Notes: generated by a model from the sequence alone, not told the origin. 13,502 nt of DNA from SAR116 cluster bacterium (GCA_002722385.1 PBLR01000005.1:1-13502), one strand, 5' to 3'. Positions 1 to 10,764 are shown, counted from the stretch's first letter. Translations and numbers: made by a program.

Positions 1-1
1 T

Positions 2-2014
2 CGTTTCTTGCAGGCTGTCAGCCGCTGGACCCTTGCCCCCTTCGGTTCTGTTATGCGGCTGATGCTGAACACGCCGTCAGCTTTTTTGCAGCCACCTGAA
101 CAAACAGTTTTTCATTTATCTGCGCAGCTACCAGACGGGGTGCGGTTGACGCCGCAGCGCCAGCGTGTGCTCAGCTTTCTTCAGTCAGCCCCGCCGCTGC
201 CGCTGGCTGATTTATCGCGTGAGGTGGGTGTTTCGACCTCTGTTATCAAAGGGCTGGCAGATGATGGTGCGCTGATCCGATCCAGCCAGCCGCGCCTGGT
301 CGCACCTCACAGAGGAGTTATGCCCTCAAGGGCTGAATTGCGGGCGAATTTTACCCTGACCTCTGCTCAGAAACATATCGCTGACGGCATTGACAGGCTG
401 GCGGATAGCTTCAGCGTTCATCTGATTGACGGCATCACCGGCTCTGGCAAAACAGAAGTTTATTTTGATCAAGTGGTCAAACAGGTGGCCGCAGGCAAGC
501 AGGTTTTGATTCTGCTGCCGGAAATTGCCCTGACAACATCCTGGAAAGCCAGATTCGAAAAATGGTTCGGCTATGCGCCTCATATCTGGCATTCATCTGT
601 ATCGGCGGCGCGGCGGAAATCAATCTGGCGGCAGGCAATATCCGGCCAGCCTATGGTTGTTGCGGGCGCGCGCTCGGCTTTGTTTCTGCCGTTCTCCAGC
701 CTTGGCCTTGTCATTGTGGATGAAGAACATGACGGCAGCTATAAACAAGAAGATCATGTCAGCTATCAGGCTCGTGACATGGCTGTCCTGCGCGCAAAAA
801 TGCACAATATTCCGGTGCTTCTGGCCAGCGCGACACCGTCACTGGAAAGCTGGATACATGCAGGGTGCGGCGGAGAGCTGGCTTCAGCTGACGGGTCCTC
901 TGAAGGGGGGCACAGCAGCTGGCACCACTGGCCGTTGACCAGCCGTTATGGGTCTGCCCATCTGCCCCAGGTCAGCCTTATTGATTTGCGCCTGTCCAAG
1001 CCGGAAGCCGGAAAATGGCTGTCTGCTGAGATGATGGAGGCTGTGATGGCCCGGCTTGAGGCAGGAGAGCAGTCCTTGTTATTTCTGAACCGCCGCGGCT
1101 ATGCGCCGATGACGGTCTGCGGCGATTGTGGTCACAGGCTGATCTGTCATCAATGTGATTCGCTGCTGGTCACGCACAAGCTGGCTGGCCGTGTTCAGTG
1201 TCATTTCTGCGGTATCGGCCAGCCGATTACACAAACCTGTCCTTCTTGTGAAGCCACCGGCAGTCTTCGGGCTGTGGGCCCTGGGGTAGAACGGCTGCAG
1301 GAAGAGCTCAGCCAGCGCTTTCCAGATGCGAGAATCGCTGTGCTGTCCAGCGATACCGTGCAGACCAGTGAGGCTGATGCGTTATTTGCGGACATTCAGG
1401 CCGGCGAAATTGACATATTGATTGGCACCCAAATGGCAGCCAAAGGACATCATTTTCCGTTTTTGACTCTGGTTGGGGTTGTTGATGCTGATCTGGGGCT
1501 GGGCGGTGGTGATTTAAGGGCGGCTGAACGGACCTATCAATTATTATGGCAGGTGGCCGGGCGAAGCGGCCGTGGTGAGCGGTCTGGCCAGGTTCTGATC
1601 CAGACGTTTCAGCCGCATCATCCGGTGATGCAGGCACTTGTGGTCGGGCCGCAGGACAACCCGAATGAAGCCAGAGACAGGTTTATGCAGGCCGAAGCAG
1701 AGGCCCGCCAGGCCGCCGGAATGCCGCCGTTTGGCCGCCTGGCTGCCCTGATTCTGTCTGGCAGCGATATCGTCAAGCTGGAACAGGCGGCGCGGCATCT
1801 GAATGACATCAGACCCCAATTTGCAAAAGTTGATATTTTTGGTCCTGCTCAGGCCCCGCTCAGCCGGGTAAGAGGGCAGTTCAGGATCAGATTTCTGATC
1901 CGCTCTGACCGTGAGGTGGCGATCGGAAAGATTGTTGAGGGCTGGTTGTCTCAGGCTGAGCTGCCTTCCGGGGTTCGCCTTGTCTGTGATATTGATCCCT
2001 ACAGTTTTCTGTAA
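2..2014 (+). CDS. priA: Primosomal protein N' (replication restart helicase PriA), 5' partial
   Basis: PriA is the 3'-5' superfamily 2 DNA helicase that recognises stalled forks and reloads the replisome. The reading frame is open to the left edge. Its first residues (SRWTLAPFGSVMRLML) match the end of the PriA N-terminal DNA-binding domain, so the true start lies upstream and the TTG at position 8 is internal. Counting from that TTG: a winged-helix segment at about 46-90, Walker A GITGSGKT at 142-149, the DEEH box at 238-241, and SATPSLE in the first helicase lobe. Eight zinc-binding cysteines follow as four CxxC pairs at 371/374, 380/383, 398/401 and 411/414. The second lobe has ILIGTQMAAKGHHF and QVAGRSGRG. 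All key motifs are present. The loop between the two lobes, about residues 285-316, is Gly/Ser/His-rich and roughly 15 residues longer than in E. coli PriA. Having atpH next downstream is a common alphaproteobacterial order. Confidence 0.97.
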   Translation, partial: RFLQAVSRWTLAPFGSVMRLMLNTPSAFLQPPEQTVFHLSAQLPDGVRLTPQRQRVLSFLQSAPPLPLADLSREVGVSTSVIKGLADDGALIRSSQPRLVAPHRGVMPSRAELRANFTLTSAQKHIADGIDRLADSFSVHLIDGITGSGKTEVYFDQVVKQVAAGKQVLILLPEIALTTSWKARFEKWFGYAPHIWHSSVSAARRKSIWRQAISGQPMVVAGARSALFLPFSSLGLVIVDEEHDGSYKQEDHVSYQARDMAVLRAKMHNIPVLLASATPSLESWIHAGCGGELASADGSSEGGHSSWHHWPLTSRYGSAHLPQVSLIDLRLSKPEAGKWLSAEMMEAVMARLEAGEQSLLFLNRRGYAPMTVCGDCGHRLICHQCDSLLVTHKLAGRVQCHFCGIGQPITQTCPSCEATGSLRAVGPGVERLQEELSQRFPDARIAVLSSDTVQTSEADALFADIQAGEIDILIGTQMAAKGHHFPFLTLVGVVDADLGLGGGDLRAAERTYQLLWQVAGRSGRGERSGQVLIQTFQPHHPVMQALVVGPQDNPNEARDRFMQAEAEARQAAGMPPFGRLAALILSGSDIVKLEQAARHLNDIRPQFAKVDIFGPAQAPLSRVRGQFRIRFLIRSDREVAIGKIVEGWLSQAELPSGVRLVCDIDPYSFL

Positions 2015-2045
2015 ACCGGCCGGCCGGGCCCGGGCTTTGGGTTTT
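2013..2045 (+). terminator. GC-rich palindromic run with T-stretch after priA (weak terminator candidate)
   Basis: Directly after the priA stop codon comes a run of overlapping GC palindromes (CCGGCCGG at 2016-2023, CCGGGCCCGG at 2024-2033). These are flanked by AAACC (2013-2017) and GGTTT (2040-2044), which can pair, and TTTT ends at 2045. The layout resembles an intrinsic terminator for priA, but several foldings compete and the T-run is short. Confidence 0.3.
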
Positions 2046-2284
2046 CTGCAGCTTGGCGGCGGCTGTACTGCTGTTGTGCAAAGTTATGTATATTATTGCC
2101 GCAGGGTGTTTTTTTGCCGGTCTCAGACTTGCGTTTCGGTAAGGGGTATGATAACTCCCAGACTGAAAAATGACCAATGGCCGGTTCACCGGGGATAGCC
2201 TCGGTTTGCGATGATGAACATCAGCACGCAGCGGCATGCGGTCAAGGGCCCAGAGAGTATGTTAAAAGCGATGAGGACAGCGTC
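2015..2284 (+). other. 270-nt non-coding gap between priA and atpH
   Basis: This is the longest non-coding stretch in the window and the natural place for the atp operon promoter. It contains the terminator-like palindrome after priA, an AT-rich patch around 2081-2097 (with TATATT and TATTAT), a T7 run at 2109-2115, and a -10-like TATGAT at 2147-2152. None of these has a good -35 box at 16-18 nt, so I do not assign a promoter. An open frame from ATG 2177 continues into atpH, but I read it as fortuitous upstream extension. Confidence 0.6.
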
Positions 2285-2839
2285 GTGAGTTCAAATGCAA
2301 AAGGTCTTGCTGGCCGTTACGCGGGGGCATTATACGATCTGGCTGTTGAGGCGAAAGCCACAGACGCCGTTCTTTCAGATCTGATAAGCCTGAGAGATAT
2401 GATAGCCGACAATGATGATCTGAAATCGCTTGTCAGCTCTCCTGTTTACACCCGGTCTGAACAGTCCAAAGCCATCATGGCGATCATGGACAAAGCCGGG
2501 GCAAACAAACTGACCAACAAATTTTTAGGCGCGGTTGCCGATAATGGCCGCCTGTTCGCGCTTCCCCAAATCATTCAGGCCTTTGCTGAAGAGGTTGCCC
2601 GGCGTAATGGCCAGGTCTCAGCAGAGGTCATCTCAGCCGTCACTCTGGATGAAAAGCGGCGCAAAGCTGTTGAGGCCACTGTGGCCAAACTGGCTGGATC
2701 AAAGAATATATCGCTTGAAATGAAGGTTGACCCTTCTTTGTTGGGCGGTCTTGTCGTGCGTATCGGCTCTCGTTTGTTTGATACGTCTGTAAAAACGAAA
2801 CTTAACCGGCTTGAAGCCGCAATGAAGGGTGTAGCGTGA
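2285..2839 (+). CDS. atpH: ATP synthase F1 subunit delta
   Basis: The delta subunit (OSCP homologue) sits on top of the F1 head and joins it to the peripheral stalk. I chose the GTG at 2285, which gives 184 residues starting [20 protein letters not shown]. This is the conserved family N-terminus, and GAGG at 2273-2276 lies 8 nt upstream. The in-frame ATG at 2177 would add 36 residues with no resemblance to the family. The family's C-terminal block is clear at about residues 147-180 ([20 protein letters not shown], then [13 protein letters not shown]). The gene opens the F1 operon. Its TGA stop shares one base with the atpA ATG (TGATG at 2837-2841), suggesting translational coupling. Confidence 0.95.
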   Translation: MSSNAKGLAGRYAGALYDLAVEAKATDAVLSDLISLRDMIADNDDLKSLVSSPVYTRSEQSKAIMAIMDKAGANKLTNKFLGAVADNGRLFALPQIIQAFAEEVARRNGQVSAEVISAVTLDEKRRKAVEATVAKLAGSKNISLEMKVDPSLLGGLVVRIGSRLFDTSVKTKLNRLEAAMKGVA

Positions 2840-4374
2840 TGGATATTCGTGCCGCTGAAATTTCAGCGATCCTGAAAGATCAGATTTCAAATTTTGGCAG
2901 CGAAGCTGAAGTTGCCGAAGTTGGCCGTGTGCTGTCAGTTGGTGACGGCATCGCCCGTGTATATGGTCTTGATCAGGTTCAGGCTGGTGAGTTGGTCGAA
3001 TTTGACGGGGGCATCAAAGGGATGGCCCTTAATCTGGAAACAGACAATGTCGGTATTGTTATTTTCGGCAGTGACCGCGGCATTAAAGAAGGGGACACGG
3101 TTCGCCGGACCTCATCAATTGTTGATGCACCGGTTGGCAAAGGTCTGCTTGGCCGCGTGGTTGACGCTCTGGGGAACCCGATTGACGGTAAGGGCCCGAT
3201 TAAAGATGCGACCCGCTCACGTGTTGAGGTAAAAGCACCTGGCATTATGCCGCGCAAATCTGTGCATGAGCCCATGCAGACAGGCCTGAAGGCGATTGAC
3301 AGCCTGATCCCTATCGGCCGTGGTCAGCGGGAATTGATCATTGGTGACCGGCAGACAGGCAAGACAGCGATTGCTGTTGACACCTTTATCAACCAGAAGG
3401 CCGTGAATGAGGCAGCTGGTGATGATGAAGGCAAAAAGCTGTTCTGTATTTATGTTGCTGTCGGTCAGAAACGCTCAACTGTTGCCCAGATTGTGCGCTC
3501 GCTCGAAGAAAATGGCGCGATGGATTATTCTATCGTGGTTGCGGCTACGGCGTCTGACCCTGCTCCAATGCAGTTCCTGGCGCCTTACACAGCCGCAGCG
3601 ATGGGTGAATATTTCCGTGATAACGGCATGCATGCGCTGGTCGTGTTTGATGATTTGTCAAAACAGGCCGTGGCCTATCGACAGATGAGCTTGTTGCTGC
3701 GTCGTCCGCCAGGCCGTGAAGCCTATCCTGGTGACGTTTTCTATCTGCACTCACGTCTGCTGGAACGGGCAGCGAAGATGAATGATGAAAATGGCGCAGG
3801 TTCGCTGACCGCTCTGCCGGTGATTGAAACACAGGGCGGTGACGTTTCAGCCTTTATTCCGACCAACGTGATTTCAATTACGGATGGCCAGATTTTCCTG
3901 GAAACAGACCTGTTCTACAAAGGTATCCGTCCTGCGGTGAATGTGGGTCTGTCTGTGTCTCGTGTGGGATCTGCTGCGCAGATTAAGGCGATGAAACAGG
4001 TTGCCGGTACCATCAAGCTTGAGCTTGCCCAGTATCGTGAGATGGCCGCGTTCGCGCAGTTTGCCTCTGATATGGATGCCTCAACACGCCAGCTTCTGGA
4101 ACGTGGTGCGCGTCTGACTGAATTGCTGAAGCAGCCGCAATATTCGCCAATGCTGGTTGAAGAGCAGGTTGCGGTTATCTTCGCAGGTGTGAAGGGCTAT
4201 CTGGACAATATTGACCTGGCGGATATCGGCCGTTTTGAAGCTGGCCTGCTTGATCAGCTTCGTGGGTCAGGAAAGAAGATTTTAGCTGCTATTCAGAGCG
4301 AAAAATCGATCTCTGAATCAACAGACAAAGAGCTTCATGATCTGATCGGGTCTTACGCGAAGAGCTTTGCCTGA
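2839..4374 (+). CDS. atpA: ATP synthase F1 subunit alpha
   Basis: The alpha subunit forms the F1 hexamer with beta and binds nucleotide at non-catalytic sites. The product is 511 residues, normal length. It begins [16 protein letters not shown], with the N-terminal beta barrel at about 25-95, Walker A GDRQTGKT at 169-176 and the interface arginine segment VSRVGSAAQ in the second half. Start: ATG 2839, which overlaps the atpH stop by one base and has GAAGGG at 2824-2829, 9 nt upstream. A GTG directly before it at 2836 is possible but would add only one residue. The protein looks intact and highly conserved. Confidence 0.98.
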   Translation: MDIRAAEISAILKDQISNFGSEAEVAEVGRVLSVGDGIARVYGLDQVQAGELVEFDGGIKGMALNLETDNVGIVIFGSDRGIKEGDTVRRTSSIVDAPVGKGLLGRVVDALGNPIDGKGPIKDATRSRVEVKAPGIMPRKSVHEPMQTGLKAIDSLIPIGRGQRELIIGDRQTGKTAIAVDTFINQKAVNEAAGDDEGKKLFCIYVAVGQKRSTVAQIVRSLEENGAMDYSIVVAATASDPAPMQFLAPYTAAAMGEYFRDNGMHALVVFDDLSKQAVAYRQMSLLLRRPPGREAYPGDVFYLHSRLLERAAKMNDENGAGSLTALPVIETQGGDVSAFIPTNVISITDGQIFLETDLFYKGIRPAVNVGLSVSRVGSAAQIKAMKQVAGTIKLELAQYREMAAFAQFASDMDASTRQLLERGARLTELLKQPQYSPMLVEEQVAVIFAGVKGYLDNIDLADIGRFEAGLLDQLRGSGKKILAAIQSEKSISESTDKELHDLIGSYAKSFA

Positions 4375-4430
4375 GGAGAGATGTGAGCTGTGCCTCTGGC
4401 GCGGTTGACATGATGTGAGGAGCATACCAG

Positions 4431-6774
<2,344 letters not shown>

Positions 6775-6828
6775 CGATAATTTTTCAGACTGCAGCATCA
6801 GCGCGCAAAAGATAAAGGTGAGTGGGCT

Positions 6829-7182
6829 ATGGCCGAAACAACAATGATGGAACTTGTAACCCCAGGACGTGTTCTGGTCTCCAAGTCTGTTGAGATGGTT
6901 GTCATTCCAGGCAGTGAAGGATTCTTCGGTGTTCTTCCCCGCCATTCGGCCCTGCTCGCCAATCTTCAGCGCGGTGTGGTTGAGGTCTATGAAGGCGGTA
7001 AAGTTGTCGACAGGCTGATGATCGATGGCGGCATTGCTGACGTCACCCCAGAAGGGGTGACCATCCTGACCGAACGGGCAGAAGATCTGGGCAAGGCAAA
7101 TGTCCAGGAAATCGCCGAGCGGGCTAAAGATGCAGCAGACGCAGAAGCTGATTTCTTAAAAGAGGTTGAAGCCACACTTTAA
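6829..7182 (+). CDS. atpC: ATP synthase F1 subunit epsilon (short form)
   Basis: Epsilon binds gamma and the c-ring; in many bacteria its C-terminal helices restrain ATP hydrolysis. The 117-residue product has the complete N-terminal beta sandwich at about 1-85 (MMELVTPGRVLVSKSVEMVV, GSEGFFGVLPRHSALLANL). Only about 30 residues of helical tail follow (NVQEIAERAKDAADAEADFL to the end), compared with about 50 in the 139-residue E. coli protein. The second helix therefore appears cut down. In alphaproteobacteria such as Paracoccus the inhibitory role is taken by a separate zeta subunit, so a reduced tail would be tolerated. Start: ATG 6829, with AAGGTGAG at 6815-6822. It is the last gene of the operon, 47 nt from the convergent rppH. 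Confidence 0.94.
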   Translation: MAETTMMELVTPGRVLVSKSVEMVVIPGSEGFFGVLPRHSALLANLQRGVVEVYEGGKVVDRLMIDGGIADVTPEGVTILTERAEDLGKANVQEIAERAKDAADAEADFLKEVEATL

Positions 7183-7229
7183 GTGCCAACCGTCAGCTAT
7201 ATTTATATCAAATGAAAACTGGCCGGATG

Positions 7230-7730
7230 TCAGGGGCTGATCAACAGGTCCTTGAATTCGGCCATTATATTTTTATACACATCGCGTTTAAACGGCACCG
7301 CCCGCTGAATAAGCTCATCCGGGGACAGCCATTGCCAGCTGATAAACTCAGGATCTTCGGTCTGGATATTGATATCTGTGTCTTCACCTGTAAAGCGCAG
7401 GGCCACCCATTTCTGGGTTTGGCCGCGATACGCCCCTGACCATAGATTGTCAGCGAGAGGCCGCGGGATGTCATAATTCAGCCAGTCCGGGTGAAGACGC
7501 AGGATATCGGCTTTATTTGTGCCTATCTCTTCGCGCATCTCGCGGAAACAGGCGGTTTCAACATCCTCACCTTCATCAATACCGCCTTGCGGCATCTGCC
7601 AGGCTTCCGCCCGGTTATCCAGCCTCTGTCCACCGAAAATATCCCCTTGCTGGTTAATCAGCATAATGCCGACACAAGGCCGATAGGGCCGGTCCTGATA
7701 GCGGATCGAGGATGTGTTTGTCTGTTTCAT
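7230..7730 (-). CDS. rppH: RNA pyrophosphohydrolase (Nudix hydrolase RppH)
   Basis: RppH removes pyrophosphate from the 5' triphosphate end of mRNAs, opening them to RNase E decay. Related alphaproteobacterial enzymes were also described as dinucleoside polyphosphate hydrolases. The 166-residue product begins MKQTNTSSIRYQDRPYRPCV. It has the full Nudix box at residues 49-71, ending CFREMREEIGT, with the metal-binding REMREE core. WQMPQGG and the later WVALRF and FISWQWLSPDEL segments are typical of the RppH branch. Start: ATG 7730, with AAGGGT 10 nt upstream. It lies 19 nt after the ctpA stop with no terminator between, so it is probably co-transcribed with ctpA. It faces atpC tail to tail. 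Confidence 0.95.
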   Translation of the reverse strand: MKQTNTSSIRYQDRPYRPCVGIMLINQQGDIFGGQRLDNRAEAWQMPQGGIDEGEDVETACFREMREEIGTNKADILRLHPDWLNYDIPRPLADNLWSGAYRGQTQKWVALRFTGEDTDINIQTEDPEFISWQWLSPDELIQRAVPFKRDVYKNIMAEFKDLLISP

Positions 7731-7749
7731 ATATGCTGATACCCTTGCC

Positions 7750-9054
7750 TTATGAATTTGCTGCCAGGGCAGAAAATACAGTTAACCCCCGCAACAGATC
7801 AATGGCCCGGGCCAACTGGTAGTCAACCTCAATCGGGTCTGCTGGCGGCTCAGGTGTATCCTCTGATGAGGCTGAGTTCTCGTCCTTGCTGTCCAGAGCC
7901 CCGCGCAGATCTTCCTCTCTGACCGGCCCGCCTTCCAGCTTTTCGATCCTGGCCAGGGCCACTTCAATATCAGGGCTGATACCCTTGGCCTGAATAGACA
8001 CACCAGAAGGGGTGAAATAACGGGCTGTGGTCAGCCGCATGGCCCCGTGTCCGGGCATCGGGGTGATGGTCTGCACAGATCCCTTACCGAATGAACGGGT
8101 GCCCATCACAATGGCCCGTCTGTGGTCCTTTAATGCGCCAGCCACAATCTCTGAGGCAGATGCTGACCCAGAATTAATCAGCACGACAATCGGCAGCCCG
8201 TCGCTGATATCGCCAGGGCGGGCATAGGCATGCTGGATATCACTTTCACCGCGACCGCGTGTAGAGACAATTTCACCTTCTTCTAAAAATGCATCAGACA
8301 CTCTGATCGCTTCTGACAGTAACCCGCCTGGATTGTTGCGCAGGTCGATCACCAGCCCGGTCAGCCCTTCACTTGATTCGGCCTGCAGATCATCGAGCGC
8401 CTTTTGAAGGCCAGGTGATGTTTGCTCAGAAAAGGTGGTGATCCGCACATAACCGACACTGTCATACAGACGCGAGCGCACAGACCGGATTTTGATCTCA
8501 TCTCTGGTGATATCAACCTCGAACGGCTCATCCTGAGCCCGCTGAACGGCGATTTTCACATTCGAGCCGATTGGCCCGCGCAGCTTCTCGACAGCTTCAT
8601 TCAGGGTCAGCCCGACAATACTGACCCCGTCAACAGAGATAATCAAATCTTCAGGCTGCAGACCAGCTTTGTCTGCAGGCGTATCATCAATAGGCGAGAC
8701 CACTTTGACAAAGCCGTTTTCCATCGTGACTTCAATACCCAGCCCGCCGAACTTGCCTTTGGTCTGCACTTGCATTTTCTTGAAATTATCATCAGGCAGA
8801 TAGGCTGAATGCGGATCAAGCGAGGTCAACATCCCATTGATGGCCGCCTCAATCAGCTCCTGATCAGAAACCTGTTCAACATAATCACTTCTGACCCGCT
8901 GAAACACATCACCGAACAGGGTGAGCTGGCGATAGGTTTCGTCATTATTTGACTGGGCCCTTGTTGTGTAAGGTGCCGCCAGAAACAGCCCTGACGCTAG
9001 GATACAGATAAACGAAGTAACCACAAAAAATCGGTGTCTGGATATGAAAGTCAT
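7750..9054 (-). CDS. ctpA: C-terminal processing protease, S41 family, periplasmic
   Basis: This PDZ-containing serine protease cleaves periplasmic and envelope proteins near their C-termini; in several bacteria the family controls peptidoglycan hydrolases. The product is 434 residues. It has an N-terminal signal segment (basic RHR, hydrophobic core about 9-28) with likely cleavage after TRA at residue 33. A PDZ domain lies at about 98-180 (GKFGGLGIEV, GLQPEDLIISVDG). The peptidase core follows, with nucleophile S299 in NSGSASASE and general base K324 in SFGKGSVQ; Q328 completes the usual Ser-Lys-Gln arrangement. A Ser/Glu/Pro-rich linker lies at about 388-408 before the C-terminal helix. Start: ATG 9054, with AAAAGG about 10 nt upstream. 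In many alphaproteobacteria envC precedes ctpA and a divergent polysaccharide deacetylase gene follows it; both are absent here. Confidence 0.95.
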   Translation of the reverse strand: MTFISRHRFFVVTSFICILASGLFLAAPYTTRAQSNNDETYRQLTLFGDVFQRVRSDYVEQVSDQELIEAAINGMLTSLDPHSAYLPDDNFKKMQVQTKGKFGGLGIEVTMENGFVKVVSPIDDTPADKAGLQPEDLIISVDGVSIVGLTLNEAVEKLRGPIGSNVKIAVQRAQDEPFEVDITRDEIKIRSVRSRLYDSVGYVRITTFSEQTSPGLQKALDDLQAESSEGLTGLVIDLRNNPGGLLSEAIRVSDAFLEEGEIVSTRGRGESDIQHAYARPGDISDGLPIVVLINSGSASASEIVAGALKDHRRAIVMGTRSFGKGSVQTITPMPGHGAMRLTTARYFTPSGVSIQAKGISPDIEVALARIEKLEGGPVREEDLRGALDSKDENSASSEDTPEPPADPIEVDYQLARAIDLLRGLTVFSALAANS

Positions 9055-9122
9055 CGCAAAGGGGCCTTTTTTAAAGCTGCTGTTTTGTCAAAACGATCCG
9101 CGTAGACCTGGCCGGTCTGGTC

Positions 9123-9151
9123 ATCATAGCTTCTGGTCTCTGTCCTGTCAG
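9123..9151 (-). promoter_or_regulatory. Probable sigma70-type promoter of ctpA-rppH
   Basis: Read on the - strand, the -35 box is CTGACA (9151-9146, 5 of 6 to consensus), followed by exactly 17 nt and the -10 box TATGAT (9128-9123, 5 of 6). Transcription would start near 9116 and give a leader of about 60 nt before the ctpA ATG at 9054. It lies just downstream of the gpmI hairpin, so ctpA-rppH looks like a separate transcription unit. This is the best promoter match I found in the window. Confidence 0.6.
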
Positions 9152-9154
9152 CGA

Positions 9155-9182
9155 TAAAACAGTCCGGCTGTGTTCAAGCCGG
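9155..9182 (-). terminator. Candidate intrinsic terminator of gpmI
   Basis: CCGGCT (9164-9169) and AGCCGG (9177-9182) form a perfect 6-bp stem with a 7-nt loop that includes the gpmI stop codon. On the - strand the hairpin is followed by ACTGTTTTAT. The T-run is only four bases and starts four bases after the stem, so termination may be partial. Confidence 0.38.
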
Positions 9183-10724
9183 CTGAATCAGTGACTGTCC
9201 GGTCATCTCCTCAGGTTTGACGATACCCAGCAGATGAAGGATTGTCGGGGCCAAATCAACCAGACTGCCATCCTGCAACTTCTGTGCCGCCGCATCCTGT
9301 GTGTGTGAAACCAGAATACAGGGAACCAGATTGGTTGTATGGGCTGTATGTGGCGAATTTGCGGCCGTATCCCACATCACCTCACAATTACCATGATCAG
9401 CGGTTAACAACAGCGCGCCCTTGGCTGCTGTGACGGCTTTGGCGATTTGGCCGACCGCCTTGTCAACGGTTTCAACAGCCGTGACAGCTGCGCTCAGATC
9501 ACCTGTATGACCGACCATATCAGGATTGGCGAAATTCACGATAATCAGGTCATGAGAGCGGCTGTTGACAGCGTCAAGCACTGCCGCCAGAACCTGCTGG
9601 GCAGACATTTCAGGCTGCAGATCATAAGTGGCCACCTGTGGAGAGTTCACCAGATGCCTGTCCTCTCCGTCAAAGGCGGCCTCATCCCCGCCATTGAAAA
9701 AGAAGGTCACATGCGGATATTTTTCGGTTTCGGCTACTCTCAACTGGCGCAGCCCCGCCTTGGATACGGTCTCGCCAAGGCCGTTGCTGAGGTCTGGCGG
9801 CAGAAACAAAGGTGTCACCTTGTCTGTCAGGTCATCTGCAACAGGGGTCAGGCTGAGCAGGCCGGCTGAAAACAGCGTCTTACCGGCTGCATCAGGCAGA
9901 TGACAGCCGGTTTGTTCAGGCCTCACCAGTGCGCGGAGAATCTGGCGTATGCGATCTACGCGGAAATTGGCAACAAACAGCCCGTCATCAGGCCCGGGGC
10001 CGGGATAACCATTAATACAGGTCGCGCTCACAAACTCATCTGTCTCGCCGCGCTCATAGGCCTGGTGCAGCGCATCCAGCGCATCTGTGGCCTGATAAGG
10101 GGCGTTTGCCGTGACCATCACATCATAAAAGGCCTGTGTTCTGTCCCATCTGTTGTCTCTGTCCATGGCGAAATACCGCCCGGTCACACTGGCGATGCGG
10201 CAGGTCTCAGGCAGGCTGGCCAGAAAGGCCGGCAACTCGTCACCTGCTGCCTTGGGCAGGGTATCGCGGCCATCTGTGATGATATGCAGCCATACCGGCA
10301 CACCGGCCTGTGCCATGACCTCTGCAATCGCGGCGATGTGCTGGGTATGGGCATGAACACCGCCTCCTGAGGTCAGTCCGGTCAGATGCAGGCTGCCGCC
10401 GCTGGCGGCTAACTGGCTGGCCAGCTGAACAAGGGGCGCAAGACGGGCTAATTCCCCAGATATGCAGGCTGCAGAAATGCGCGGCAAATCCTGTTGAATC
10501 AGACGGCCTGAACCAATCGTCAGATGCCCGACCTCAGAATTGCCAGGCTGGCCTTCTGGCAGGCCTACGGCCTGTTCTGAGGCCCGTAACAGGCTGTTGG
10601 GGCAGGTGCGAATCAGCTGATCAAACACAGGCGTGTGCGCTTGTGCCACAGCATTAAAGGCCTGGCCTGAGCTGTTGCCCCAGCCATCCATGATACATAA
10701 GATTACCGGCGGTTTTGCTGTCAT
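9174..10724 (-). CDS. gpmI: 2,3-bisphosphoglycerate-independent phosphoglycerate mutase
   Basis: This cytosolic dimanganese enzyme interconverts 3- and 2-phosphoglycerate in glycolysis and gluconeogenesis. From ATG 10724 the product is 516 residues, the usual family length, starting MTAKPPVILCIMDGWGN. D13 and the phosphoserine nucleophile S63 (PGNSEVGH) are present. Also present are the substrate-binding ITDGRD, RYFAMDRDNRWDR and NFRVDRIRQ segments, and metal ligands in NPDMVGHTGD and TADHGNCE. I chose this start because AGGA (10734-10737) lies 9 nt upstream and homology begins here. A TTG at 10793 would add 23 unconserved residues, and that TTG lies inside the predicted -35 box. The gene appears to be transcribed from its own promoter, between a terminator after rlmH and a hairpin at its own 3' end. 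Confidence 0.96.
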   Translation of the reverse strand: MTAKPPVILCIMDGWGNSSGQAFNAVAQAHTPVFDQLIRTCPNSLLRASEQAVGLPEGQPGNSEVGHLTIGSGRLIQQDLPRISAACISGELARLAPLVQLASQLAASGGSLHLTGLTSGGGVHAHTQHIAAIAEVMAQAGVPVWLHIITDGRDTLPKAAGDELPAFLASLPETCRIASVTGRYFAMDRDNRWDRTQAFYDVMVTANAPYQATDALDALHQAYERGETDEFVSATCINGYPGPGPDDGLFVANFRVDRIRQILRALVRPEQTGCHLPDAAGKTLFSAGLLSLTPVADDLTDKVTPLFLPPDLSNGLGETVSKAGLRQLRVAETEKYPHVTFFFNGGDEAAFDGEDRHLVNSPQVATYDLQPEMSAQQVLAAVLDAVNSRSHDLIIVNFANPDMVGHTGDLSAAVTAVETVDKAVGQIAKAVTAAKGALLLTADHGNCEVMWDTAANSPHTAHTTNLVPCILVSHTQDAAAQKLQDGSLVDLAPTILHLLGIVKPEEMTGQSLIQPA

Positions 10725-10764
10725 CTTTGTCGGTCCTGCCTTTTTCGCTTTATGGCTGGTTTTG

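Noticed and set aside
2177..2284. Upstream ATG extension of atpH by 36 residues
   Set aside because: The added sequence does not resemble the delta subunit N-terminus, and GTG 2285 has a good Shine-Dalgarno sequence and gives the usual length.
4375..4430. 56-nt gap between atpA and atpG considered as a small gene or internal promoter
   Set aside because: It contains only a strong Shine-Dalgarno sequence for atpG; no coding frame or well-spaced promoter boxes were seen.
9900..10370. 156-codon open frame on the + strand antisense to gpmI
   Set aside because: It lies wholly inside gpmI, whose product is recognisable over its full length. The antisense protein resembles no family I know and has no ribosome binding site that I would credit.
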